From NCBI GenBank assembly GCA_903953985.1, contig CAJBLW010000576.1, forward strand, positions 1 through 5,182: a stretch of 5,182 nucleotides of DNA. Direction: 5' to 3'. The notes under the pieces are model-generated. The model saw nothing but the letters and a program-made list of their open reading frames with translations. It was not told the DNA's origin and searched no databases. The stretch is from an uncultured Burkholderiales bacterium. Its GTDB lineage: Bacteria; Pseudomonadota; Gammaproteobacteria; Burkholderiales; Burkholderiaceae_C. A program made the translations under genes and the position numbers. Each line of letters starts with the position of its first letter. Position 1 is the first letter of the stretch. Shown piece after piece: positions 1 to 5,182 of the stretch.

Positions 1-440
1 CCGAAGCCATGATCGAAGCCACCGATCAGGCCCTGCTGACGGCTGGTGTGAAAGCCGAGCGCATCCGCACCGAACGCTTCAGCTCACCCACGCTCGATGC
101 ACTGACCCCAGCGCAACGCAGCCAGGCCGTTCTGGGCCACCCCGCCACGCGCGAACAAGGCGAAGTGCAGCTCACCGTGGTGCTGGATGGCAAGCCTTAC
201 AACATGCCGATGAACCGCAACGAGAAGATCCTCGACATCGCCTTATCGATGGGTCTGGACCTGCCCTACTCCTGCAAAGCTGGTGTGTGCTGCACCTGCC
301 GCTGCAAAGTCATGGAAGGCACGACTGAAATGGAAAAGAACTTCACGCTAGAAAAGCCCGAAGTTGAACAAGGCTTCATCCTGTCCTGCCAAGCGCGACC
401 CACCAGCGAGCGTGTGGTGATCAGCTTCGACGAACGCTGA
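1..440 (+). CDS. paaE: Phenylacetyl-CoA epoxidase reductase subunit PaaE, C-terminal part (5' end outside window)
   Basis: PaaE passes electrons from NADPH through FAD and a [2Fe-2S] cluster to the di-iron oxygenase that converts phenylacetyl-CoA to its ring 1,2-epoxide in the cytosol (family knowledge). The reading frame is open at the left edge and starts with Glu-Ala-Met-Ile, matching the end of the NAD(P)-binding half of these flavoproteins, so the ATG at position 9 is internal. Numbering from that Met, about 143 residues are visible. A short linker runs to about residue 50, then a ferredoxin domain to the end. Cys89, Cys94, Cys97 and Cys127 fit the plant-type pattern C-x4-C-x2-C-x29-C. 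The surrounding text (DLPYSCKAGVC, then FILSCQA) closely resembles the C-terminus of E. coli PaaE. Extra cysteines lie at 95 and 99. The gene is probably the last of a paa operon, since the next gene is convergent. Another hybrid reductase with a C-terminal ferredoxin domain is possible but less likely. Confidence 0.87.
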   Translation, partial: EAMIEATDQALLTAGVKAERIRTERFSSPTLDALTPAQRSQAVLGHPATREQGEVQLTVVLDGKPYNMPMNRNEKILDIALSMGLDLPYSCKAGVCCTCRCKVMEGTTEMEKNFTLEKPEVEQGFILSCQARPTSERVVISFDER

Positions 441-451
441 AGCAAGTAACC

Positions 452-469
452 ACCCGTCAAAAAACGGGT
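452..469. terminator. Small inverted repeat between convergent genes, possible weak bidirectional terminator
   Basis: A perfect 6-bp stem (ACCCGT and ACGGGT) encloses a 6-base A-rich loop, 11 bases after the paaE stop and about 50 bases past the stop of the convergent ABC gene. No T tract follows on either strand, so it lacks the usual form of an intrinsic terminator. It is the only clear hairpin in the 81-bp gap. Its place between two converging genes is what suggests the role. Confidence 0.3.
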
Positions 470-521
470 CACTCGCGTCAGCTCAGGCGTGAATGTAGCG
501 ACAAATGGGCAGGGCCAGCGC

Positions 522-2366
522 TCAATCGGCGGATTGCTGCATCGCCCACATGCTGGCGTAACGACCTTGCAAGGCAAGCAAAGCGGCATGGTTGCCGCGC
601 TCGATGATCTGGCCCGCTTCCATCACCAAAATCTCGTGTGCATCGACCACGGTGGACAAGCGGTGTGCAATCACCAGCGTCGTCTTGTTTTGCGACACAC
701 CCGCCAACTCGGCCTGGATGGCGCGCTCGTTGGCCGAATCGAGTGCCGAGGTGGCCTCATCAAACACCAAAATGGGCGGGTCCTTGAGCAAGGTGCGGGC
801 AATCGCCACGCGCTGCTTTTCACCGCCTGACAATTTCAATCCGCGCTCGCCCACCGAAGTTTGGTAACCCTTGGGCGTGGAGGCAATGAAATCGTGGATG
901 CGGGCCGAACGTGCTGCCCCCTCAATCTCGGCCTGGCTGGCCCCAGGGCGGCCATAGGCGATGTTGTAGGCCACGCTGTCGTTGAAGAGCACCGTGTCTT
1001 GCGGCACGATGCCCAAGGCCTGGCGCACGCTGTTTTGGGTGACCTGCCGAATGTCCTGACCCGCAATGCGAATGAAGCCTTGCTGCACGTCGTAAAAACG
1101 GAACATCAAACGCGCCAGCGTGGACTTGCCCGAACCCGAAGGCCCAACCACGGCCACCGTTTTGCCCGCTGGGATGGTGAAGCTGATGTCCTTCAAGATA
1201 GGGCGATCGAGTTCGTAAGCAAACGACACGCGGTCAAACACCACGTCGGGCGCACCTTGCAAAGGCAGCGCCTGCGCGCCAGGCGCATCGGCCACTTCGC
1301 GCTCACGGTCCATCAGCACAAACATTTTGTCCAGGTCGGTCAGGCTTTGCTTGATCTCGCGGTAAAGCACGCCCAAAAAATTCAGCGGAATGTAGAGCTG
1401 GATCATGAAGGCATTGATCATGACCAAATCGCCCAAAGTCATGCGCCCAGCCACCACACCTTCTGTGGCGCGCCACAGCATGGCCACCAAGGCCGACGCG
1501 ATGATGAGCTGCTGCCCCGTGTTGAGCAAGGACAACGAGGTTTGTGCCTTCAGGCGCGACAAGCGCAGGCGCTCCAGGCTTTCGTCGTAGCGGCCCGCCT
1601 CAAAGCGTTCGTTGCCAAAGTATTTGACGGTTTCGTAGTTCAAGAGCGAGTCAACCGCTCGCGTATGGGCAGCCGAATCGAACTCGTTGGCTTGTTTGCG
1701 AAACTGGGTGCGCCATTCGGTCACGCGCACGGTGAAGAAAATATAAAACACCAAGGCTGTCAACGTGATGCCTGCAAACCAAGCGTCGAACTTGACGGCC
1801 AAAATGGTCAGCACCAGGCCCACCTCGATCAAGGTCGGGATGACGCTGTACAGCGAATACGAAATCAGCGATTCGATGCCGCGCACGCCTCGCTCGATGT
1901 CGCGCGTCATGCCGCCGGTCTGCCGCGCCAGATGAAAGCGCAGGCTTAAAGCGTGCAAGTGCTCGAAGGTTTCCAGGGCGATGCTGCGCGAAGCGCCTTG
2001 GGTGGCTTTGGCAAACACCAATTCGCGCAACTCGGTGAAGGCCGAGGTCAGCAAGCGCAAAGCGCCATATGCCACCAACAGCGCCACTGGCACGACCAAC
2101 ACCACTTGCGCGTCGCCGGGCTTGAGGCTCATGGCATCGACCAACTCCTTGAGCAGCAAGGGCACACTGACGTTGGCCAGCTTGGCTCCCACCATCAGGC
2201 TCAGGGCAATCACCACGCGCCATTTGTATTGCCACAGGTATGGCAAAAGGCGTGATAAGGTTTTCCAATCACTGCCTCCTGGCGGCCGGGCAGCCTTGTC
2301 AGAAGCTGTACCGGGCTGGGGTGAATGGGGGGGAGCAGAAGCGACAGGTTCGCCGTGGTGGCGCAT
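522..2366 (-). CDS. ABC half-transporter (fused permease and ATPase), ATM1/HMT1/ABCB7 family
   Basis: This is an inner-membrane exporter that should work as a homodimer. Relatives (yeast Atm1, human ABCB7, bacterial Atm1-type proteins) export glutathione-linked sulfur, glutathione or heavy-metal conjugates. From the ATG at 2366 it has 614 residues, the normal length for the family. After a Pro/Ala-rich N-terminus of about 33 residues, a six-helix membrane domain spans roughly 45-330. The segment NYETVKYFGNE (243-253) and the TRDIERGVRGIE stretch (about 154-165) are typical of the ATM1 group. The ATPase domain is intact: A-loop Tyr384, Walker A GPSGSGKST (408-416), Q-loop Gln456, signature LSGGE (512-516), Walker B ILVFDE (532-537), D-loop SALD (540-543) and switch His568. 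A TTG nine bases upstream (2375) is an alternative start, but neither has a good Shine-Dalgarno sequence; I prefer the ATG. The gene converges on paaE and diverges from the YciA-like gene. The exported substrate cannot be read from the sequence. Confidence 0.93.
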   Translation of the reverse strand: MRHHGEPVASAPPHSPQPGTASDKAARPPGGSDWKTLSRLLPYLWQYKWRVVIALSLMVGAKLANVSVPLLLKELVDAMSLKPGDAQVVLVVPVALLVAYGALRLLTSAFTELRELVFAKATQGASRSIALETFEHLHALSLRFHLARQTGGMTRDIERGVRGIESLISYSLYSVIPTLIEVGLVLTILAVKFDAWFAGITLTALVFYIFFTVRVTEWRTQFRKQANEFDSAAHTRAVDSLLNYETVKYFGNERFEAGRYDESLERLRLSRLKAQTSLSLLNTGQQLIIASALVAMLWRATEGVVAGRMTLGDLVMINAFMIQLYIPLNFLGVLYREIKQSLTDLDKMFVLMDREREVADAPGAQALPLQGAPDVVFDRVSFAYELDRPILKDISFTIPAGKTVAVVGPSGSGKSTLARLMFRFYDVQQGFIRIAGQDIRQVTQNSVRQALGIVPQDTVLFNDSVAYNIAYGRPGASQAEIEGAARSARIHDFIASTPKGYQTSVGERGLKLSGGEKQRVAIARTLLKDPPILVFDEATSALDSANERAIQAELAGVSQNKTTLVIAHRLSTVVDAHEILVMEAGQIIERGNHAALLALQGRYASMWAMQQSAD

Positions 2367-2413
2367 AAAGGACAATCCAGTTCAACGATAACCACCGATT
2401 GTGCCCATGTCTG
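2341..2413. promoter_or_regulatory. Compact divergent start region with weak candidate promoters for both genes
   Basis: Only 40 bp (2367-2406) separate the ATG of the minus-strand ABC exporter from the ATG of the plus-strand thioesterase, so any promoters must overlap the opposite gene's start. For the ABC gene a minus-strand pair CAGACA (2413-2408) and TATCGT (2390-2385) has a 17-bp spacer. For the thioesterase a plus-strand pair GCGACA (2341-2346) and CATAAA (2364-2369) also has a 17-bp spacer. Each hexamer matches the sigma-70 consensus at four of six positions, which occurs often by chance. Neither gene has a recognisable ribosome binding site here. Confidence 0.22.
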
Positions 2414-2817
2414 AAACCCAACGCCCCAACACCGTGTCTTTGCCCACTGATCAGGAGCTGGTCCTCAAGGTCATCCCCATGCCCGCCGACTGCAATGCCA
2501 GTGGCGACATTTTTGGCGGCTGGGTCATGGCGCAGGTCGACTTGGCCGGTGCGGTGTTACCCGCCCGGCGCGTGCGCGGGCGCATGGTCACCGTGGCGGT
2601 GAATGAGTTCATCTTCAAACAGGCCGTCAAGGTGGGCGACATCCTGTCGTTTTTCTCGCGCATTGTTCGCGTGGGCCGCACCTCGGTCACCGTCAAGGTG
2701 GAGGTATTTGCCGAACGCTTTCAGCTGCAAGGCCAATACATCAAGGTCACCGAAGCGCACCTGACCTATGTGGCAGTGGACGACCAAGGCAAGCCCAGGC
2801 CCGTGCCAGCCGAGTGA
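2407..2817 (+). CDS. yciA: YciA-type acyl-CoA thioesterase (hotdog fold)
   Basis: YciA-family enzymes hydrolyse a broad range of acyl-CoA thioesters to free acid and CoA in the cytosol. They are thought to maintain the CoA pool and clear unusual acyl-CoAs (family knowledge). The 136-residue protein is full length for a single-hotdog member. The family block MPADCNASGDIFGGWVMAQ (25-43) carries the expected catalytic Asp34. The later stretch VTVAVNEFIFKQAVKVGD (61-78) and the C-terminal end YVAVDDQGKPRPVP (121-134) also match YciA proteins. I start it at the ATG at 2407 (Met-Ser-Glu-Thr) rather than the in-frame GTG at 2401, because most relatives begin just before this point. No clear Shine-Dalgarno sequence precedes either codon. 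It diverges from the ABC exporter and ends 13 bp from the stop of a second, different hotdog thioesterase on the other strand. The substrate preference is not visible. Confidence 0.9.
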   Translation: MSETQRPNTVSLPTDQELVLKVIPMPADCNASGDIFGGWVMAQVDLAGAVLPARRVRGRMVTVAVNEFIFKQAVKVGDILSFFSRIVRVGRTSVTVKVEVFAERFQLQGQYIKVTEAHLTYVAVDDQGKPRPVPAE

Positions 2818-2833
2818 ATCGCTGGGGCGATCA
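2816..2833. terminator. Mini-hairpin filling the gap between two convergent stop codons
   Basis: A 5-bp perfect stem (ATCGC at 2818-2822, GCGAT at 2827-2831) with a 4-base loop takes up almost the whole space between the two convergent TGA codons. With A2817 bulged out, pairs 2816-2833 and 2818-2831 could extend it slightly. There is no T tract on either side. It might weakly affect 3' ends in both directions, or be chance. Confidence 0.22.
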
Positions 2834-3313
2834 GGACACGATGTAAGCCGCAGCGCCTGTTGACATCAAAGTCCCATCGGGTCCGCAAAATTCCATGCGG
2901 GACGACCCCACACGCGAACCCACGCGCAGGGCATTGGCCGTGATGGTGAAGTGCTCACCGATGCCGGGGCGCAAGTAGTCCACCCGCAAATCGATGGTGC
3001 CCAGTTTGGCAAAGCGCTCCAGGCGCTTGGCGGGCGACTCGTCCATGTGTTTGGCGGCCAACGCCGCCATCACGGCCGCGCTGCCGATGGCGTCGAGCAC
3101 CGCGCTGATGACACCGCCATGGATGCGGTTGTAAGCAAAGTGCCCCACCAGCTCAGGCCGCATGTCGATGCGGGCCTCCACGCCCTCGGGTGTGACCTTG
3201 ACGAGCTTCAAGCCCAAGGTTTGGTTGAAAACAATTTTTTCTTCATAGATCTGGCGAAAACCTTCGATGTACTCGGGTTCCAGAACGACGGGGGGGGTTG
3301 GGCGATGGGGCAT
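2831..3313 (-). CDS. yigI: YigI-like acyl-CoA thioesterase (PaaI/hotdog superfamily)
   Basis: The protein of 160 residues has one hotdog domain. It resembles E. coli YigI, reported as a medium- and long-chain acyl-CoA thioesterase. The family marks are IHGGVISAVLD (64-74), with the His-Gly-Gly turn and Asp74 on the central helix, and GTIDLRVDYLRPG (105-117), which is almost the YigI wording. The N-terminal helix region EGFRQIYEEKIVFNQTLGL (17-35) also aligns with it. It is probably the last gene of the minus-strand operon, 44 bp after the isomerase-like gene. Hydrolysis of acyl-CoA esters produced or stalled in that pathway is a reasonable role (inference). The start at 3313 lacks a usable Shine-Dalgarno sequence: an AGG lies only one base from the ATG. 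A run of eight C bases falls at codons 6-8. The function is sure at the level of thioesterase fold; the exact substrate is not known. Confidence 0.85.
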   Translation of the reverse strand: MPHRPTPPVVLEPEYIEGFRQIYEEKIVFNQTLGLKLVKVTPEGVEARIDMRPELVGHFAYNRIHGGVISAVLDAIGSAAVMAALAAKHMDESPAKRLERFAKLGTIDLRVDYLRPGIGEHFTITANALRVGSRVGSSRMEFCGPDGTLMSTGAAAYIVS

Positions 3314-3336
3314 GCCTGTGATTCTAGGGAAGAACC

Positions 3337-3350
3337 GGGCTCGGCAGCCC
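3337..3350 (-). other. Short GC-rich hairpin between the isomerase-like and YigI-like genes
   Basis: A perfect 5-bp stem (GGGCT and AGCCC) with a 4-base loop begins seven bases after the stop codon of the upstream gene. The bases that follow on the minus strand (CGGTTCTTCCC) are pyrimidine-rich but not a T tract. It could be a weak intergenic terminator or an mRNA-end stabiliser that lowers expression of the last gene; this is conjecture. Confidence 0.22.
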
Positions 3351-3357
3351 CAAGCCT

Positions 3358-4119
3358 TCAGAGTTTAGAAAAATCGGGCTTGCGCTTTTCCATGAAAGCA
3401 CCAAAGGCTTCCTTGGCGGCGGGCTCGCGCAGCATGCGGCCAAAGCTTTGGCCTTCTTCGTCCATTTTTTGCAGCACGGCCTGCTGGTCGCCTTTCATCA
3501 AACGCTTGGTGGCGATCAATGAGCTCAAGGGTTTCGCGGCCAATTTGCGGGCCTGTGCTTGGGCGTAGCCGTTGACTTCGGTGGGTGGCACGACGCGGTT
3601 GACCAAGCCGACCTCTTGCGCGGCTTCGGCAAAAAAGGGCTCGCCCATGAGCAGGGCTTCGGCGGCGCGGTGGTAACCAAACATGCGTGGCGCCAGCAAG
3701 CTGGAGGCCGCCTCGGGGCACAGACCCAGATTGACAAACGGCATGGAGAACGCCGCGTTGTCGCCGGCATAAACCAAGTCGCAATGGAACAGCATGGTGG
3801 TGCCGATGCCCACAGCAGGCCCAGCCACAGCGGCGAGCAGCGGCTTTTCGAAGGTGGCGATGCCGCGTAAGAAACGGAACACGGGCGACTCTTGCGTGCT
3901 GGGTGGCTGGTTCAAGAAGTCACCGATGTCGTTGCCCGCACTGAAAATGCTCTCGTGCCCCTGAAACACCACGACCCGAACGTCGGGATCGATCGCAGCT
4001 TGGGCCACAGCGTCGGCCATGGCCGCGTACATGGACGAGGTGATGGAGTTCTTTTTGTCCAGGCGGTTGAAGGTGATGGTCATCACCCCCGCGTCGGTGT
4101 GGGTCAGGATGTCAGACAT
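3358..4119 (-). CDS. Crotonase-fold protein, probable delta3,delta2-enoyl-CoA isomerase (ECI2/PECI-like)
   Basis: The 253-residue length is normal for a single crotonase domain. The oxyanion-hole segments are present: FSAGND (59-64) and AGPAVGIGTT (99-108). Aligned by eye with rat enoyl-CoA hydratase, the two catalytic glutamates (Glu144 and Glu164) fall on Thr108 and Phe128, so the water-activating pair is missing. The stretch PFVNLGLCPEA (127-137) instead puts Glu136 where the single catalytic Glu of peroxisomal isomerases (yeast Eci1p, human ECI2) lies. I therefore predict that it moves a 3-enoyl double bond to the 2 position so that unsaturated chains can enter beta-oxidation. The start is the ATG at 4119, with AAGGA five bases upstream; the frame stays open upstream to 4206, but that part overlaps the preceding gene and lacks family similarity. 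It follows the DUF2147 gene by 37 bp. Default annotation would be enoyl-CoA hydratase. Confidence 0.9.
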   Translation of the reverse strand: MSDILTHTDAGVMTITFNRLDKKNSITSSMYAAMADAVAQAAIDPDVRVVVFQGHESIFSAGNDIGDFLNQPPSTQESPVFRFLRGIATFEKPLLAAVAGPAVGIGTTMLFHCDLVYAGDNAAFSMPFVNLGLCPEAASSLLAPRMFGYHRAAEALLMGEPFFAEAAQEVGLVNRVVPPTEVNGYAQAQARKLAAKPLSSLIATKRLMKGDQQAVLQKMDEEGQSFGRMLREPAAKEAFGAFMEKRKPDFSKL

Positions 4120-4124
4120 GCGGG

Positions 4125-4129
4125 TCCTT
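4125..4129 (-). promoter_or_regulatory. Ribosome binding site fixing the isomerase-like gene's start
   Basis: AAGGA on the minus strand lies five bases before the ATG at 4119. It is the clearest Shine-Dalgarno sequence in the window and supports the 253-residue protein over the longer 282-residue reading. Confidence 0.7.
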
Positions 4130-4156
4130 GAGGTGTGTTGAGTGAGGCGATCCGGT

Positions 4157-4600
4157 TCACTGAACTCGAATCCAGGTTTGTGTGCGACCCAAAATGGGCG
4201 CGCCAATGAAACCCCTGACTTCGAGTTTTTTGCCGCCGTCGATGGGGGTCAAACGCAGGCTGTAGTTTTTGCCGTTCTCCGGATCGAGGATTTTCCCACC
4301 CTCCCACACCGCTTTGCCGTCACTTTGTTGACCGCCCCGGATGATTTCCATGCCGATTTTGGGCTTGTCTTTGCGGTCGTCTGTGCACAGGGTGCAGTTG
4401 GGGTCGGTGTTGGGGTTGTTTTGCAGTCCTTTTTCGACCACCCCCGACAAGCCCCCTGCCGTATTTTGGGTGATGCGGATTTCGGCCTTGGGCTGCTTGG
4501 TTTCGTCGTCGATGCTGCGCCACAGGCCCACCGGGCTCATTTGGGCGTGTGCGGCCAGGCTCAGCAGGCCCAGGCTCAGGGTCAAAGCGGTTTTAATCAT
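4157..4600 (-). CDS. Secreted DUF2147 family protein of unknown function
   Basis: The 147-residue protein begins with a clear Sec signal peptide: Lys3, a hydrophobic core at about 5-17, then Ala-His-Ala with likely cleavage after residue 19. It should lie in the periplasm. The mature part has the DUF2147 pattern: GLW near its start (25-27), a Cys69/Cys72 pair, GGKILDPENGKNY (101-113), RGFIG (129-133) and LGRTQTWIR (137-145). The family has no established biochemical role that I know of; its small beta-rich domain could bind a lipid or other ligand, but this is a guess. The Cys pair might form a disulfide. The ATG at 4600 is preceded by an A/G-rich stretch (AAGAAAGAA), a weak ribosome binding site. 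It sits 28 bp after the acyl-CoA dehydrogenase and 37 bp before the isomerase-like gene, so it is probably co-transcribed with both although it is exported and they are cytosolic. Confidence 0.88.
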   Translation of the reverse strand: MIKTALTLSLGLLSLAAHAQMSPVGLWRSIDDETKQPKAEIRITQNTAGGLSGVVEKGLQNNPNTDPNCTLCTDDRKDKPKIGMEIIRGGQQSDGKAVWEGGKILDPENGKNYSLRLTPIDGGKKLEVRGFIGAPILGRTQTWIRVQ

Positions 4601-4628
4601 AGGGTTCTTTCTTTTTTAAATTTGAGGT

Positions 4629-5182
4629 TCAGGCCAGCGCGGCATCGGTGTCCATCAACACTTCGCTGCCCGCACGGATGCGGCGCATCAGGCTCGAGGT
4701 CTCGGGCATCAAACGGGTGAAATAAAAACGCGCCGTCTGCAACTTGGCTTGGTAAAACGGATCAGGGCGCTGGGCTTCTTCTTCCGCTTCGGCCAGTTTG
4801 GCCAGCGCGATCTGCGCCGAGCGGGCCCAGAAGTAACCCAGCACCAAGTGACCCACCACGCGCAAGTAATCCACAGCAGCCGCGCCCACTTCGTCGGCGT
4901 TGCTCATGGCTTTCATGCCGACTTCGCCGGTGAGTTGCGTGAGCTTTTGGCCCAAATCGGCCAGCGGCTTGATGACCTCGCCCATGGCTTCGTTGGCCAT
5001 TTCGGCCTTGACCAATTGCTCGACCAGTTTGCCGAACTTCTTGAGTGTGGCGCCTTGGTTGCCCAGCACTTTGCGGCCCAACAAGTCGAGCGACTGGATG
5101 GTATTGGTGCCTTCATAAATCATGTTGATGCGGGCATCGCGCACATACTGCTCCATGCCCCACTCCTTGATGTAGCCGTGGC
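4629..5182 (-). CDS. Acyl-CoA dehydrogenase, long form with C-terminal extension domain (N-terminus outside window)
   Basis: This FAD enzyme introduces the 2,3 double bond into an acyl-CoA and passes electrons to electron-transfer flavoprotein. The frame is open at the right edge, and about 183 C-terminal residues are visible, starting HGYIKEWGMEQYVRDARI. The sequence MIYEGTN holds the catalytic-base glutamate (codon 5112-5114) in the place it has in medium-chain acyl-CoA dehydrogenases. Ordinary family members end soon after this point. Here another 150 or so mostly helical residues follow, matching the C-terminal domain of long (about 600-residue) dehydrogenases, a group that includes the methylmercaptopropionyl-CoA dehydrogenase DmdC. 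The ATG at 5156 is internal. It is the most upstream visible gene of the minus-strand operon. The substrate cannot be told: straight-chain fatty acyl-CoA is likely from context, and the DmdC reaction is not supported by the neighbours. Confidence 0.9.
   Translation of the reverse strand, partial: HGYIKEWGMEQYVRDARINMIYEGTNTIQSLDLLGRKVLGNQGATLKKFGKLVEQLVKAEMANEAMGEVIKPLADLGQKLTQLTGEVGMKAMSNADEVGAAAVDYLRVVGHLVLGYFWARSAQIALAKLAEAEEEAQRPDPFYQAKLQTARFYFTRLMPETSSLMRRIRAGSEVLMDTDAALA

Noticed and set aside
861..1949. A 362-codon open frame on the plus strand, antisense to the ABC exporter
   Set aside because: It lies wholly within a clearly recognised gene on the other strand. Its product is rich in His, Gln, Arg and Ala with no recognisable domain, as expected from an antisense frame in G+C-rich coding DNA.
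1651..2268. A 205-codon minus-strand frame within the ABC exporter in another phase
   Set aside because: It is a same-strand frame-shifted shadow of the membrane domain, and the real frame is continuous with all motifs intact, so there is no sign of a frameshift.
2951..3568. A 205-codon plus-strand open frame across the YigI-like and isomerase-like genes
   Set aside because: It spans two genes on the opposite strand that have firm family motifs; its product resembles no family I know.
4120..4206. A 29-residue N-terminal extension of the isomerase-like protein
   Set aside because: It overlaps the 3' end of the DUF2147 gene and has no crotonase similarity, while the ATG at 4119 has a good ribosome binding site.
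4601..4628. The A/T-rich gap between the acyl-CoA dehydrogenase and DUF2147 genes as a terminator or promoter
   Set aside because: It contains only a short AAATTT palindrome and an A/G-rich run before the ATG; there is no hairpin and no paired promoter hexamers.
3358..5182. A dimethylsulfoniopropionate (DmdC/DmdD) degradation pair
   Set aside because: The dehydrogenase has the long C-terminal domain shared with DmdC, but the crotonase-fold partner lacks both hydratase glutamates needed for DmdD, and no other dmd gene is visible.
1..5182. Mobile element, CRISPR array, tRNA or a novel defence system
   Set aside because: I saw no long direct or inverted repeats, spaced repeat arrays, transposase-like products or tRNA-like folds, and nearly all of the sequence is explained by seven recognisable metabolic, transport or secreted-protein genes.

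Overview
The window reads as ordinary chromosomal DNA of a betaproteobacterium, most likely Burkholderiales and probably Comamonadaceae. The grounds are a fairly high G+C content, the style of the proteins, and the mix of genes for aromatic-acid and acyl-CoA catabolism. The family placement is an inference from protein character; no rRNA or other marker is present. I see no mobile element, CRISPR array, tRNA, phage gene or defence gene, and coding density is very high.

Layout, left to right. (1) Positions 1-440, plus strand: the C-terminal part of a PaaE-type oxidoreductase (phenylacetyl-CoA epoxidase reductase) with a complete plant-type [2Fe-2S] ferredoxin domain. (2) Positions 522-2366, minus strand: a full-length ABC half-transporter of the ATM1/HMT1/ABCB7 type, convergent with paaE. 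(3) Positions 2407-2817, plus strand: a YciA-type hotdog acyl-CoA thioesterase, divergent from the transporter across only 40 bp. (4) Positions 2831-5182, minus strand: four co-directional genes. In transcription order these are the C-terminal part of a long-form acyl-CoA dehydrogenase, a secreted DUF2147 protein, a crotonase-fold protein, and a YigI-like hotdog thioesterase. Their gaps are 28, 37 and 44 bp, so they probably form one operon that begins to the right of the window.

How the genes fit together. The right-hand operon looks like fatty-acyl-CoA (beta-oxidation) metabolism: a dehydrogenase makes the enoyl-CoA, a crotonase-fold enzyme handles double bonds, and a thioesterase can release blocked or excess acyl groups as free acids. 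The YciA-like gene adds a second, unrelated-subfamily thioesterase on the opposite strand. The paaE fragment is probably the last gene of a phenylacetate degradation operon lying to the left. The ABC exporter sits between these blocks with no obvious metabolic link to them.

The most useful observation concerns the crotonase-fold gene. It would probably be auto-annotated as enoyl-CoA hydratase, but by hand alignment it lacks both hydratase glutamates and keeps the single glutamate typical of delta3,delta2-enoyl-CoA isomerases of the ECI2/PECI type. The DUF2147 gene is a predicted periplasmic protein of unknown function embedded among cytosolic acyl-CoA enzymes. I found no convincing undescribed system; the other findings are modest.
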